Shown in pieces: positions 43,083 through 52,091 of a stretch of 64,000 nt of DNA; the first letter of the stretch is position 1, and the number at the start of each line of letters is the position of its first letter. Both the position numbers and the translations under genes were made by a program. The notes under the pieces were generated by a model. It saw only the letters and a list, made by a program, of their open reading frames with translations. It made no database searches and had not been told where the DNA came from. The DNA is from Pedobacter riviphilus. GTDB lineage: Bacteria; Bacteroidota; Bacteroidia; Sphingobacteriales; Sphingobacteriaceae. The DNA is taken from NCBI RefSeq assembly GCF_014692875.1, contig NZ_CP061171.1, positions 2,170,001 through 2,234,000 on the forward strand, read 5' to 3'.

Positions 43083-44597
43083 TTATTCCTTATTCTTCAA
43101 TGGCAGGTTAAACCAGTGGAAACCATCTCTTGCAATAAGTGCTTCGGCTTCTTCTGGTCCCCAACTATCGGCAGGATAGTTAGGAAAATTGATTGATTTT
43201 TTACTTTCCCAAGTATTTAAGATCGGCATTACCAACTCCCATGCTGTTTCTACCTGATCGCCACGCATAAACAAAGTTTGATCCCCCATCATGGCATCTA
43301 ATAATAAGGTTTCGTAGGCCTCAGGGGTATCGCCCTCGTAAGTTCCTTTATAATCGAAAACCATATCAACAGGATTCAATACCATATCCAATCCAGGTCT
43401 TTTAGCCTGTACCTGCATACGGATACTCATTTCAGGCTGTATACTGATTACTAACCTGTTTTGTTGCCAGTTTTCGGTTACACCTGATGAGAAAATCTGA
43501 TGAGGCACATCTCTAAACTGAATGGTAATTAGAGATGAAGTCTGATTTAAGCGTTTTCCAGTTCTTAAATAGAAAGGAATACCTTGCCATCTCCAGTTAT
43601 CGATATGGAATTTAACAGCAGCAAAAGTTTCAGTATTAGAATGTGTATCAACACCTTTTTCCTGACGGTATCCAGGTACTTCCTTACCTTCAACCCAGCC
43701 TTTACTATATTGACCGCGGACAGTATGAAAACGGATATCTTCTGCAGAAAAAGGACGCATCGCTCTTAAAACCTCAACCTTACGATTCCTGATTTCATCG
43801 GCATCAAAATTAATTGGTGCTTCCATTCCAACCAAACAAAGCAATTGCAACAGGTGATTCTGAATCATATCTCTCAAAGCGCCAGAACCTTCATAATAAC
43901 CTCCACGATCGCCCACACCTAACTGTTCGGTTACCGAAATTTGAACGTGATCGATATAAGATCTATTCCATAACGGCTCGAACAATGCATTGGCAAAACG
44001 GAAAGCCATCATATTTTGAACGGTCTCTTTACCTAAGTAATGATCGATACGATAGATCTGTTTTTCGGTAAAAATGGTACTCAATAATGTATTCAGTTCT
44101 TTTGCAGATTCTAAATCATGACCGAAAGGTTTCTCTATAACGATGCGGCTGTTATCTTCATCTTGCGTAAGTTTATATTTCTGCAAACACTCGGCAATAA
44201 TAGGGAAGAAGTTAGGCGCAACGGCAAGGTAGAAAATTACCTGCGTACCAGCACCAAAGTCTTTTTGATATTTTTCTACAGTTGCCTTAAGGTTTTCGAA
44301 AGTTTTTGGCTGAGCAAAATCGGTAGGACAGTAACTCATAGTTTTTCCAAAATCGTCCCATTTATCTTTTTTTACTTTTCCGCTGCGTGAAAACTGGTTT
44401 ACAGCATCTTCTAAAGCAGCTTTGTAGCTATCGTCAGTAAATTCGGTTCTACCGGTACCAATAACGGCAAACTTATCTGGCATGTAACCCTCTATAAACA
44501 AGTTATATAGGGCAGGTGCTAATTTTCTTTTGTTTAAATCACCTGTTCCACCAAATATTACAAAAATGGTAGGGTTTAATGCGGTTTTGGTTTTCAT
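43083..44597 (-). CDS. zwf: Glucose-6-phosphate 1-dehydrogenase
   Basis: 504 residues. The NADP-binding start VIFGGTGDLNKRKLAPALYNL, the active-site signature RIDHYLGKETVQNM (catalytic His) and EKPFGHDLESAKELN are intact. It oxidises glucose 6-phosphate to the lactone and makes NADPH. It is 30 bases downstream of gnd and followed by pgl, giving the three oxidative pentose phosphate enzymes in one operon. Its substrate is made by the kinase gene at the operon's head. Confidence 0.97.
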   Translation of the reverse strand: MKTKTALNPTIFVIFGGTGDLNKRKLAPALYNLFIEGYMPDKFAVIGTGRTEFTDDSYKAALEDAVNQFSRSGKVKKDKWDDFGKTMSYCPTDFAQPKTFENLKATVEKYQKDFGAGTQVIFYLAVAPNFFPIIAECLQKYKLTQDEDNSRIVIEKPFGHDLESAKELNTLLSTIFTEKQIYRIDHYLGKETVQNMMAFRFANALFEPLWNRSYIDHVQISVTEQLGVGDRGGYYEGSGALRDMIQNHLLQLLCLVGMEAPINFDADEIRNRKVEVLRAMRPFSAEDIRFHTVRGQYSKGWVEGKEVPGYRQEKGVDTHSNTETFAAVKFHIDNWRWQGIPFYLRTGKRLNQTSSLITIQFRDVPHQIFSSGVTENWQQNRLVISIQPEMSIRMQVQAKRPGLDMVLNPVDMVFDYKGTYEGDTPEAYETLLLDAMMGDQTLFMRGDQVETAWELVMPILNTWESKKSINFPNYPADSWGPEEAEALIARDGFHWFNLPLKNKE

Positions 44598-44627
44598 TTT
44601 ATGTTCTTGTTCGTGAATCTAATAGGT

Positions 44628-46043
44628 TTATGATAATTTATTCCAATCAGCGTGGAAAACACCGTCTTTATCAATGCGCTCAAAAGTGTGTGCACCAAAG
44701 AAATCTCTTTGTGCCTGGATTAAGTTAGATGGCATTCTAGCTGTGGTAATGGTATCGAAATAGGTTAGGGTAGATGCAAATGCAGGAATGCCTAAGCCAG
44801 CATTGATACATGCACTGATTGTTTTGCGTGTGCCTGCTAAAGTGCCTTTAATGATATTCTGGATGCCAGCATCACCGAATAAATGTTCAAGAGAATTGTT
44901 TTTATCATAAGCCTGATAAATATCTTCCAAAAATTTAGCCCTGATGATACAGCCTCCACGCCAGATTTTGGCAATTTCCTGTAACTGTAAGTTGTATTGG
45001 TATTCTTTTGATGCCTGAACCAATAAATGCATTCCTTGTGCATAAGCACTGATCATAGAGAAGTAAAAAGCATCTTCCAGTTCATTAATGGTAACAGCAA
45101 TTTTGGTGTCTTTTTTCCCGAATGCTTCTTCTAAAGAAACCCTTAGTTTTTTGAATTTAGATAAATCCCGGTTAGAAACAGCCTCGTTAATGGTTGGTAC
45201 AGGTAACTGAAGTTCCATTGAAACCTCTGATGTCCATTTCCCAGTACCTTTTGAACGTGCTTCATCTTTGATCTGATCTAAAAGATCATTTTGTGTTTCA
45301 GTATCTTTAACAAGGAAGATTTCGGCAGTAATTTCTAATAAGAAAGATTGTAACCTGCCTTCGTTCCATTTTTTGAATACCTTATATATTTCTTCGTTGG
45401 TATAACCCAATCCATTTTTAAGGATGCCATAAACTTCGGCAATAAGCTCCATTATGGCATATTCGATTCCGTTGTGTACCATTTTAACAAAATGGCCAGA
45501 AGCACCAGGGCCAATGTAAGTTACACAAGGATCGGTTCCAACTTTTGCAGCTACGGCATCAAAAACATCTTTAACTACGTTATAAGCTTGTTTATCGCCA
45601 CCTGGCATCATACTCGGACCAAAACGTGCTCCTTCTTCACCACCAGAAATGCCCATTCCGAAGAAATGTAAGCCATCTTTCTCCAGTTCGTCAACACGGC
45701 GGTTGGTATCGGTAAAATGTGAGTTTCCACTATCGATAATAATATCGCCTTTGCTTAAAAGCGGTTTTAATTCTGCAATAACGCTATCTACAATCGGTCC
45801 GGCTGGTACTAATAAGATTAATGTACGTGGTGTTTGTAAGCTAGAAATAAAGCTTTCAATATCGTCAAATCCTTCTAAGTTGTGCTTCTTGCCTTCTTCT
45901 TCAAGTTTCGAGATCATTTTTCTGTCTTTATCGTAACCAGTTACAGAGAAGCCTTTATCAGCCATGTTTAACAATAAGTTCCGGCCCATGGTGCCTAAAC
46001 CGATCATTCCCAATTTATATTTTTTCGAATCGTTATTTGCCAT
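44628..46043 (-). CDS. gnd: 6-phosphogluconate dehydrogenase (decarboxylating)
   Basis: 471 residues, the long homodimeric type. Dinucleotide fold MIGLGTMGRNLLLNMADKG, LVPAGPIVDSVI, the signature GISGGEEGARFGPSMMPGG, and catalytic Lys in GASGHFVKMVHNGIEYA. It converts 6-phosphogluconate to ribulose 5-phosphate and CO2 with NADPH formation. Ribulose 5-phosphate is also the substrate of KdsD encoded at 26399-27367. Second gene of the operon. Confidence 0.97.
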   Translation of the reverse strand: MANNDSKKYKLGMIGLGTMGRNLLLNMADKGFSVTGYDKDRKMISKLEEEGKKHNLEGFDDIESFISSLQTPRTLILLVPAGPIVDSVIAELKPLLSKGDIIIDSGNSHFTDTNRRVDELEKDGLHFFGMGISGGEEGARFGPSMMPGGDKQAYNVVKDVFDAVAAKVGTDPCVTYIGPGASGHFVKMVHNGIEYAIMELIAEVYGILKNGLGYTNEEIYKVFKKWNEGRLQSFLLEITAEIFLVKDTETQNDLLDQIKDEARSKGTGKWTSEVSMELQLPVPTINEAVSNRDLSKFKKLRVSLEEAFGKKDTKIAVTINELEDAFYFSMISAYAQGMHLLVQASKEYQYNLQLQEIAKIWRGGCIIRAKFLEDIYQAYDKNNSLEHLFGDAGIQNIIKGTLAGTRKTISACINAGLGIPAFASTLTYFDTITTARMPSNLIQAQRDFFGAHTFERIDKDGVFHADWNKLS

Positions 46044-46130
46044 TTTTTATTTTATTTGAATGCATCCAAAATTAGGGTTTACAAATTAATATTGCAGCTA
46101 TTGTTGTTAAAAGATTGTAATAAAGATTAA

Positions 46131-46889
46131 TTATTTTTTAGGTTCAACAGTAAAGATGTTGTACTTGTCGGCCAGTTTCCAGAGTTTTGCGCCACCTTTA
46201 ATGCCGTCTCTGTTGGTTACAATTTTAATATTGCTTTCCAGTTTAAAGTCTATTTGTTTAGAATTGCCACCACCAATATATAAGGTGTCATAATTGAAAA
46301 CCGTTTTGTAGATTTCGATTACTTTTTTGAGTCTTTTATTCCAACGTTCAGTTCCAATTTTTTCGAAAGCCTTATTTCCGATATAATCATCGTAGTCTTC
46401 TTCCTTGTTGATCGGGAAATGTGCGAGTTCTAAATGCGGCAGTAATTCTCCATCGAATAGTAAAGCCGTTCCAAAACCTGTACCTACTGTAAAAACAATT
46501 TCAAATCCTTTGCCCTCAACTACACCTAAGCCTTGCTGATCTGCATCGTTTACCAAACGTACTGGTTTACCTAACTCATTGGCTACACGCTGCGCGAGAT
46601 CAACATCTGCCCATTTGTTTTTTGCCAGGTTAGGGGCGGTTTTAACAATTCCGTTTTTAACATAACCCGGAAAACCGATCGATACACGGTTGTAGCTAAC
46701 AGGAAAAGGCTTAATCAACTCAATAATTCCAGAAACAATGTCTTTTGGAGTAGCTTCTGGCGGGGTTTTGCTTTTTAAATATTCGGTAAGCATATTTCCG
46801 CTTTCATCCAAAAGAACCGTTTTAATGCTTGTGCCGCCTATATCAATGGATAATATATTGTTGTTTTCAGCTTTTTTATCTGTAGCCAT
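46131..46889 (-). CDS. ppgK: ROK-family kinase, polyphosphate glucokinase-like
   Basis: 252 residues. Phosphate-1 motif SIDIGGTSIKTVLLD, catalytic base Asp in RLVNDADQQGLGV, FTVGTGFGTALLFDG, and LYIGGGNSKQ near the end. It lacks the Cys-rich zinc motif of ordinary ROK glucokinases and the HTH of ROK repressors. Length, the ..GFPGYVKNGIVKTAPNLAKNK.. region and the ELAHFPI element fit actinobacterial polyphosphate glucokinases. It heads the gnd-zwf-pgl operon and ppk1-ppx lies 4.4 kb away, convergent. Use of polyphosphate as donor is inferred from family resemblance and context; an ATP-dependent glucokinase is the alternative. Confidence 0.75.
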   Translation of the reverse strand: MATDKKAENNNILSIDIGGTSIKTVLLDESGNMLTEYLKSKTPPEATPKDIVSGIIELIKPFPVSYNRVSIGFPGYVKNGIVKTAPNLAKNKWADVDLAQRVANELGKPVRLVNDADQQGLGVVEGKGFEIVFTVGTGFGTALLFDGELLPHLELAHFPINKEEDYDDYIGNKAFEKIGTERWNKRLKKVIEIYKTVFNYDTLYIGGGNSKQIDFKLESNIKIVTNRDGIKGGAKLWKLADKYNIFTVEPKK

Positions 46890-47052
46890 AATGGTGTATT
46901 TATAATTTCGAAGTTCTACAAATAAATTAAAACAACAAACATAAAATGAAGATCGAAGTAATTTAGGTGTAATAATATATTCTATAAAATCTATGTATTT
47001 AATAGAATATATTTATGTTTGTTCCGTTAAACTAAAAAAGACCACTACAGTT

Positions 47053-48279
47053 ATGACGGTAAACTACCTTGCATTTGCTATACCAGCATTTTTTATTTTT
47101 GTATTTATTGAGTTTAAGATCGCCCAGCATCAAAAAAAAGCGAAAATTTTCAAATATGAGAGTACGGTTGCAAATTTTAGCGTAGGTATTGCTGAAAGGT
47201 TACTCAATTTATTTATTGCGGCCAGTTTTTACCAGGTTTATAATTGGGTGTATGCGAACTATGCCATTTTTGATATTCCTACCAAATGGTATGTTTGGAT
47301 ACTTTTATTGCTTTCTACTGATCTGGTTTGGTACTGGTACCACAGGTTGGGGCATGAGATCAATTTTTTATGGGCGGCACACATTGTTCATCACCAGAGC
47401 GAAGAGTTTAATTTATCTGCAGCAGCTCGGATTACCACGATACAGGCCATTTTCCGTAATGTGTTCTGGTGCATCCTGCCACTGATCGGTTTTCATCCGA
47501 ATATGATTATTACCATTCTTCTGGCGCATGGTGCTTATTCGTTTTTTACACATACACAATTGGTTGGTAAACTGGGCTGGCTCGAAAATATATTCATTAC
47601 ACCATCTTTACATGGCGTTCACCATGCATCGGATGAGAAATACCTCGATAAAAACTATGGTGATGTATTTGTTTTTTGGGATAAACTCTTCGGTACTTTC
47701 CAAAGGGAAGAAGAAGCTCCAAAATATGGCCTAACACATCCCATTAAGAGTTATAGTTTTTTATGGCAACATTTCCATTATTATTTGGAGATAGCAGAAG
47801 CTTACAGGCGGGCAAATGGATTTAAGGCAAAATGGGATGCTGTTTTTGGTAGTCCGGCTTTAATGGACCAGAATATCAGGCCGATTTTGGAAGAACGTTA
47901 TTATCAGAATAAAATGCAAGATGAGGCAAAACCTAAACCAAAGTTTAAAATCTATCTGAATATCCAGCTGATAATGGTGGTAGCAATGCTTACAGGTACT
48001 ACCATGTTTTACGAATGGCTAACCTTAGTACACAAAACTGCCATATTGATTTTTATCCTGGTTACCCTGATCAATATCGGTGCTTTATTAGAGCAGCGCA
48101 AATGGATTTATTACCTCGAATGTTTCAGGTTGATATTAATCTTTGGCTATTTTTTCTACGCTTTAAACCTTCTTGGTTTTTTAATATTTCCGGTGATTAT
48201 CTTAATCGCGCTGGAACGGACATTCTCTTTACGTAAACTTTACATGAAGCATGTATTTGAGTACGCAAAGATAGGTTAG
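47053..48279 (+). CDS. Fatty acid hydroxylase/sterol desaturase family membrane protein
   Basis: 408 residues from ATG 47053; a frame extending to ATG 46993 lies in AT-rich leader and lacks family similarity. About eight membrane helices. The diiron His motifs are present: HRLGH, HIVHH and HGVHHASD. A large C-terminal membrane part extends beyond the family core, as in alkylglycerol monooxygenase-like members. It probably introduces oxygen into an acyl or ether-lipid chain in the membrane; substrate unknown. Divergent from ppgK. Confidence 0.85.
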   Translation: MTVNYLAFAIPAFFIFVFIEFKIAQHQKKAKIFKYESTVANFSVGIAERLLNLFIAASFYQVYNWVYANYAIFDIPTKWYVWILLLLSTDLVWYWYHRLGHEINFLWAAHIVHHQSEEFNLSAAARITTIQAIFRNVFWCILPLIGFHPNMIITILLAHGAYSFFTHTQLVGKLGWLENIFITPSLHGVHHASDEKYLDKNYGDVFVFWDKLFGTFQREEEAPKYGLTHPIKSYSFLWQHFHYYLEIAEAYRRANGFKAKWDAVFGSPALMDQNIRPILEERYYQNKMQDEAKPKPKFKIYLNIQLIMVVAMLTGTTMFYEWLTLVHKTAILIFILVTLINIGALLEQRKWIYYLECFRLILIFGYFFYALNLLGFLIFPVIILIALERTFSLRKLYMKHVFEYAKIG

Positions 48280-48783
48280 TCATGTTTCTTTATCTTTCGG
48301 TTTTGGTTGATATATAAATGTTACAACTGGATGTTTCGTTTTGTTGCTCTATTTATTTTCCTGGCACCATACCTTGTAATAAAATTATTACGTACCTCCC
48401 TTGTGTTAATGATTTAATCAGGCATTGCCTCGTTTTTCTTTATTTATAGCTAAATATTCTATTTTTTGCTTTATTCAGTATAACTTAGGTATCCAATTCT
48501 TTTTGCGATCATCAATATTTCTGTCTGTTTAAACATTCAATTAAAAAATATTTCTTGCTGATTTATTTTATTGTTTTTAGTTTCGATTTGTTTTGTTAAT
48601 TTTAATTAACGAAATATATAGTAAGCAAAACCAAATAAATCGCAATATATTTAGGTTGCTTTTTAATACGTTAATGTTTGCTTAATATATTTTTAACATA
48701 AACAGACTTACTTTGCCCGCAAATCCGGACAAAATAAATCGCACATATGAACCCCATTACTAACCGGATATACTATAATAATT
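48280..48783 (+). other. Intergenic region upstream of the SusC gene (504 bases)
   Basis: Very AT-rich and without a convincing gene. It contains a perfect inverted repeat GTTAATT-TT-AATTAAC (48595-48610) lying inside a larger imperfect palindrome (CGATTTGTTTTG about 48584 with CAAAACCAAATAAATCG about 48632). A promoter-like TTACTTTGC lies at 48708-48716, one base off TAnnTTTG, about 70 bases before the susC start. The size of the leader suggests regulatory content, but no known riboswitch is recognised. Confidence 0.5.
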
Positions 48784-51700
48784 ATGATCAAAAATTTTAC
48801 TCAACAGGTTTCGTGGCATCATTGCGTTCTGCATGTAAAGCAAAGTAGCCCTCATAATCACCAAACGAAAAGTCGAACTTTTTTTAAGGGCAAACTAAAA
48901 CGCTTTAGTTTTTTAGTTTGTGTTATGCTGATACAATTAATTTGTATTAACGAAAGTTTTGCGCAAACTCCAGCGCAAAATATTGTAATTAAAGGTACTG
49001 TGTTAGATGACCAGGACGGACAAATATTAATTGGAACCACGATAACGGATAACAATAAAAAATTTTTAGGGGTAACCAACGAGAAAGGAAATTATATCAT
49101 CACTATTGCTAAAGGAACAACCGTTTTATATAATATGGTGGGGTATACAACCTTGCGGAAAACGTTTAATAATAACGAAAACAATGCAACAATAAGGTTG
49201 GCTTCATCTACCAGCCAGTTAAGCGAAGTGGTAGTTACGGCACTAGGAATAAAACGTGAAGAAAAAGCATTGGGTTATGCCGTAACAAAGGTTGATAGCA
49301 CACAACTCACCGATGCAATATCAAGCAATTGGACAGACGCATTATCTGGAAAAGTTGCCGGATTAAATCTTGTTAGAAACAGTGGACCCGCGGGTTCTAA
49401 TAAAATTATTTTAAGGGGCGAGAACAATCTTACCGGGGATAATGAGGCGCTTATTGTGATTGATGGAGTAGTAGCAAGTAGCAGCTCAAGGCGTACTGCA
49501 GCAACGGGCGGTGGAGTATACGGAACATCGGGCGATATTATGCCGGTAGATTTTGGTAGTGGTATTAATGATTTAAATCCTGATGATATTGAGAGCGTAA
49601 CGGTGTTAAAAGGTCCCGCAGCTTCTGCACTTTATGGGCAACGAGGCGCCAATGGAGCGGTTATGATTACAACTAAATCAGCTAATAAAAATAAAAAGAA
49701 GTTAGGAATTTCTTTTACTTCTAATAGCTCTTGGGAGGATGTTAATCGTGGTCCTGCCAGACAAAATGAATTTGGAGCCGGTACAGACGGTACTACAAGT
49801 TATCAATTTGGTACAGGTAATACAAGTTCAACTTATGGCCCGGCTTTCGCTGATGGATATATGTTTTTCCAATATGATCCTGCAACTAAAGCAAAAGGCT
49901 TAACCAAAACACCATGGGTAGGCTATGGAGACCCTGTTGATGGTTTTTTTATCACAGGTTTCGAATCTACCAATTCGGTTAGTTTAGATGGAACACTTAA
50001 AAAAGTAGGTCTTCGTTTCTCGGCAAGCCACGGTAATAATGAGTGGATTGTACCGAATACCGGTATGGAAAGAACAAATGTTTCGCTAAACGCGAATACG
50101 AATATTACCAAAAGATTAAGCTTAAATTTAAAAGTACAATATAGTAACAGGAACAGTGATAATTTGCCTGCCACGGGTTATGGCAATCAATCGTTAATGT
50201 ATTGGTTTATGTTTGCACAGCCTAACATTAATCCAGATTGGTACCGGGATTATTGGGCTCCAGGTAAAGAACTACAACAGTTTGTAAATTTAACAACCTC
50301 TTTTCCGGAAGGCCCTTATGCTATTTCAGAACAGTATTTAAATGGACAAAAACGTAACGGCTGGTTAGGAAATATACAAGCTACCTATAAATTTACTGAT
50401 GAATTGAGTTTAATGGTGCGTGCATCTGGAGATTATAATAAAGATAGACGTGAAACCATGCGCCCTTGGGATACTTCATCAGGCGGTATGTTTGCACAAG
50501 GATCTTATCGTGTAGCTGATATTAAATCGTATGAAATTAATGCCGATTTTATGTTGAAGTACGATAAAAAACTAACAAAAGATTTTAATTTATCAGCAAG
50601 TGTTGGAGGTAGCCAAATGCGTAACGAATATAGTAAGTTAGAAACCCGTGCAGATGGTTTAAAAATACCCGGGTATTATAGCTTAACCAATAACATTAAC
50701 AAATTGGTTTATGTGCCAGATACCGCCCGTTATAGAATTAACAGTCTTTATGCAATGACATCGCTGGCTTACAAAAACTATTTATTTTTAGATTTAACTA
50801 TCCGTCAGGATTGGAACAGTACATTGGCTACTTTAACAAGAAAAGATAATGTTGGTTTTTCTTATCCATCGGCGAGTTTAGCTTTTGTAGCGTCAGATTT
50901 TTGGGAAATGCCAAAAGCAATAAGTTTTGCAAAGTTAAGAGCATCTTATGCACAAGTAGGAAGTGGTAGTACAACTCCTTATCGTACTGCTTACAACTAC
51001 TTAATAGCTGCCAATGGTGTTTACCCTGGCAATGCAATGACGAACCCAAGGATTTTACCAAATCCAGATTTAAAACCATTAATGACGACAACCATTGAAT
51101 TGGGATTGGATTTGAAATTATTTAAAAACAGGTTAAATTTTGATGTTGCCGTTTATAGCGGTAATACAAAAAATCAAATACTTAGTCGTGTACTCGATAA
51201 ATCATCGGGTTATGATATTGGTATTTTTAATGTTGGTAGAGTAAATAACAAAGGTTTAGAAATGTCAGTTAATGCTACGCCATTAAAAACTAAGAAATTT
51301 ACATGGACATTGAATGGTACATTTAGCGCTAACCGTAACGAAATTAAAGAATTAGCAGATAGCTCGGTAATTTTGCGTACAGGTGGTTTTGGCAACTCGG
51401 GGCAAGTGGTTGCGGCAGTTGGCGGCAGTATGGGAGATTTGTATGGAACTGGCTTTTTACGTTCTCCTGATGGTCAGATAATTTTTGATGCAGTAACAGG
51501 CTATGCTAAACCAACTGCAGAAGTAAAATATTTAGGTAATACTTTACCTAAATTTAGGTTTAGTTTTGGTACTGGTGTAACCTATCAACAAGTAAGTATG
51601 AGTGTTTTATTCGATGCACAATTAGGTGCTGTTGGTCACTCGTTTACTTTTGCCCGTATGGCTTCATTGGGTAAGTCAACAATTACTTTACCTGGTAGAT

Positions 51701-52080
51701 ATAATGGTATAATTGGTGATGGAGTTGTAGATAACGGTGGAGGTACCTATCGTAAAAACGATATTATTGCTACAGATATAGAGGGATATTACAATTCTTT
51801 ATATTACAACCAAGCAGAAGGAAGTATTTTTAGTACAGATTATTTAAAATTCAGAGAAGCAAATATTACTTATGCTTTTAATAAGAAATTCCTGAGCAGA
51901 ATTGGCTTTAGTAAACTAACAATAGGTGCTTACGGTCGTAATCTGTTCATTTGGTCACCTTGGCCTGCATTCGATCCAGAGTTTGGAACTTTAGCTGGCT
52001 CAGATATTCAACAAGGGTTTGAAACCGGTCAACTTCCCTCTACAAGAAATTATGGAGTGCGTTTAGTTGTTGGTTTATAA
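48784..52080 (+). CDS. SusC/RagA-type TonB-linked outer membrane transporter
   Basis: 1098 residues. A long N-terminal extension ends in a hydrophobic signal (cleavage near SFAQ, residue 61). It is followed by a carboxypeptidase-like beta-sandwich (IVIKGTVLDDQDG to about 150), the TonB box region LSEVVVTALGIKREEKALGY, the plug (DDIESVTVLKGPAASALYGQRGANGAVMITTK, in pieces) and a large barrel ending in RNYGVRLVVGL. It imports oligomeric nutrients with its SusD partner. The five genes behind it are phosphoesterase-rich, so the substrate is probably a phosphodiester or lipid-derived compound. No sigma/anti-sigma pair or hybrid two-component regulator lies next to it. Confidence 0.93.
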   Translation: MIKNFTQQVSWHHCVLHVKQSSPHNHQTKSRTFFKGKLKRFSFLVCVMLIQLICINESFAQTPAQNIVIKGTVLDDQDGQILIGTTITDNNKKFLGVTNEKGNYIITIAKGTTVLYNMVGYTTLRKTFNNNENNATIRLASSTSQLSEVVVTALGIKREEKALGYAVTKVDSTQLTDAISSNWTDALSGKVAGLNLVRNSGPAGSNKIILRGENNLTGDNEALIVIDGVVASSSSRRTAATGGGVYGTSGDIMPVDFGSGINDLNPDDIESVTVLKGPAASALYGQRGANGAVMITTKSANKNKKKLGISFTSNSSWEDVNRGPARQNEFGAGTDGTTSYQFGTGNTSSTYGPAFADGYMFFQYDPATKAKGLTKTPWVGYGDPVDGFFITGFESTNSVSLDGTLKKVGLRFSASHGNNEWIVPNTGMERTNVSLNANTNITKRLSLNLKVQYSNRNSDNLPATGYGNQSLMYWFMFAQPNINPDWYRDYWAPGKELQQFVNLTTSFPEGPYAISEQYLNGQKRNGWLGNIQATYKFTDELSLMVRASGDYNKDRRETMRPWDTSSGGMFAQGSYRVADIKSYEINADFMLKYDKKLTKDFNLSASVGGSQMRNEYSKLETRADGLKIPGYYSLTNNINKLVYVPDTARYRINSLYAMTSLAYKNYLFLDLTIRQDWNSTLATLTRKDNVGFSYPSASLAFVASDFWEMPKAISFAKLRASYAQVGSGSTTPYRTAYNYLIAANGVYPGNAMTNPRILPNPDLKPLMTTTIELGLDLKLFKNRLNFDVAVYSGNTKNQILSRVLDKSSGYDIGIFNVGRVNNKGLEMSVNATPLKTKKFTWTLNGTFSANRNEIKELADSSVILRTGGFGNSGQVVAAVGGSMGDLYGTGFLRSPDGQIIFDAVTGYAKPTAEVKYLGNTLPKFRFSFGTGVTYQQVSMSVLFDAQLGAVGHSFTFARMASLGKSTITLPGRYNGIIGDGVVDNGGGTYRKNDIIATDIEGYYNSLYYNQAEGSIFSTDYLKFREANITYAFNKKFLSRIGFSKLTIGAYGRNLFIWSPWPAFDPEFGTLAGSDIQQGFETGQLPSTRNYGVRLVVGL

Positions 52081-52091
52081 AAATTATAGTT

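Noticed and set aside
48361..48378. Sigma-54-like TGGCAC..TTG sequence upstream of the SusC gene
   Set aside because: The spacing between TGGCAC and TTG is 6 instead of 5 bases, so GG and GC would not be in phase.
48748..48852. Short ORF (ATG 48748, 34 residues) overlapping the susC start in another frame
   Set aside because: It overlaps the susC coding start, has no recognisable motif, and a better-supported start for susC lies inside it. A leader peptide is possible but unsupported.
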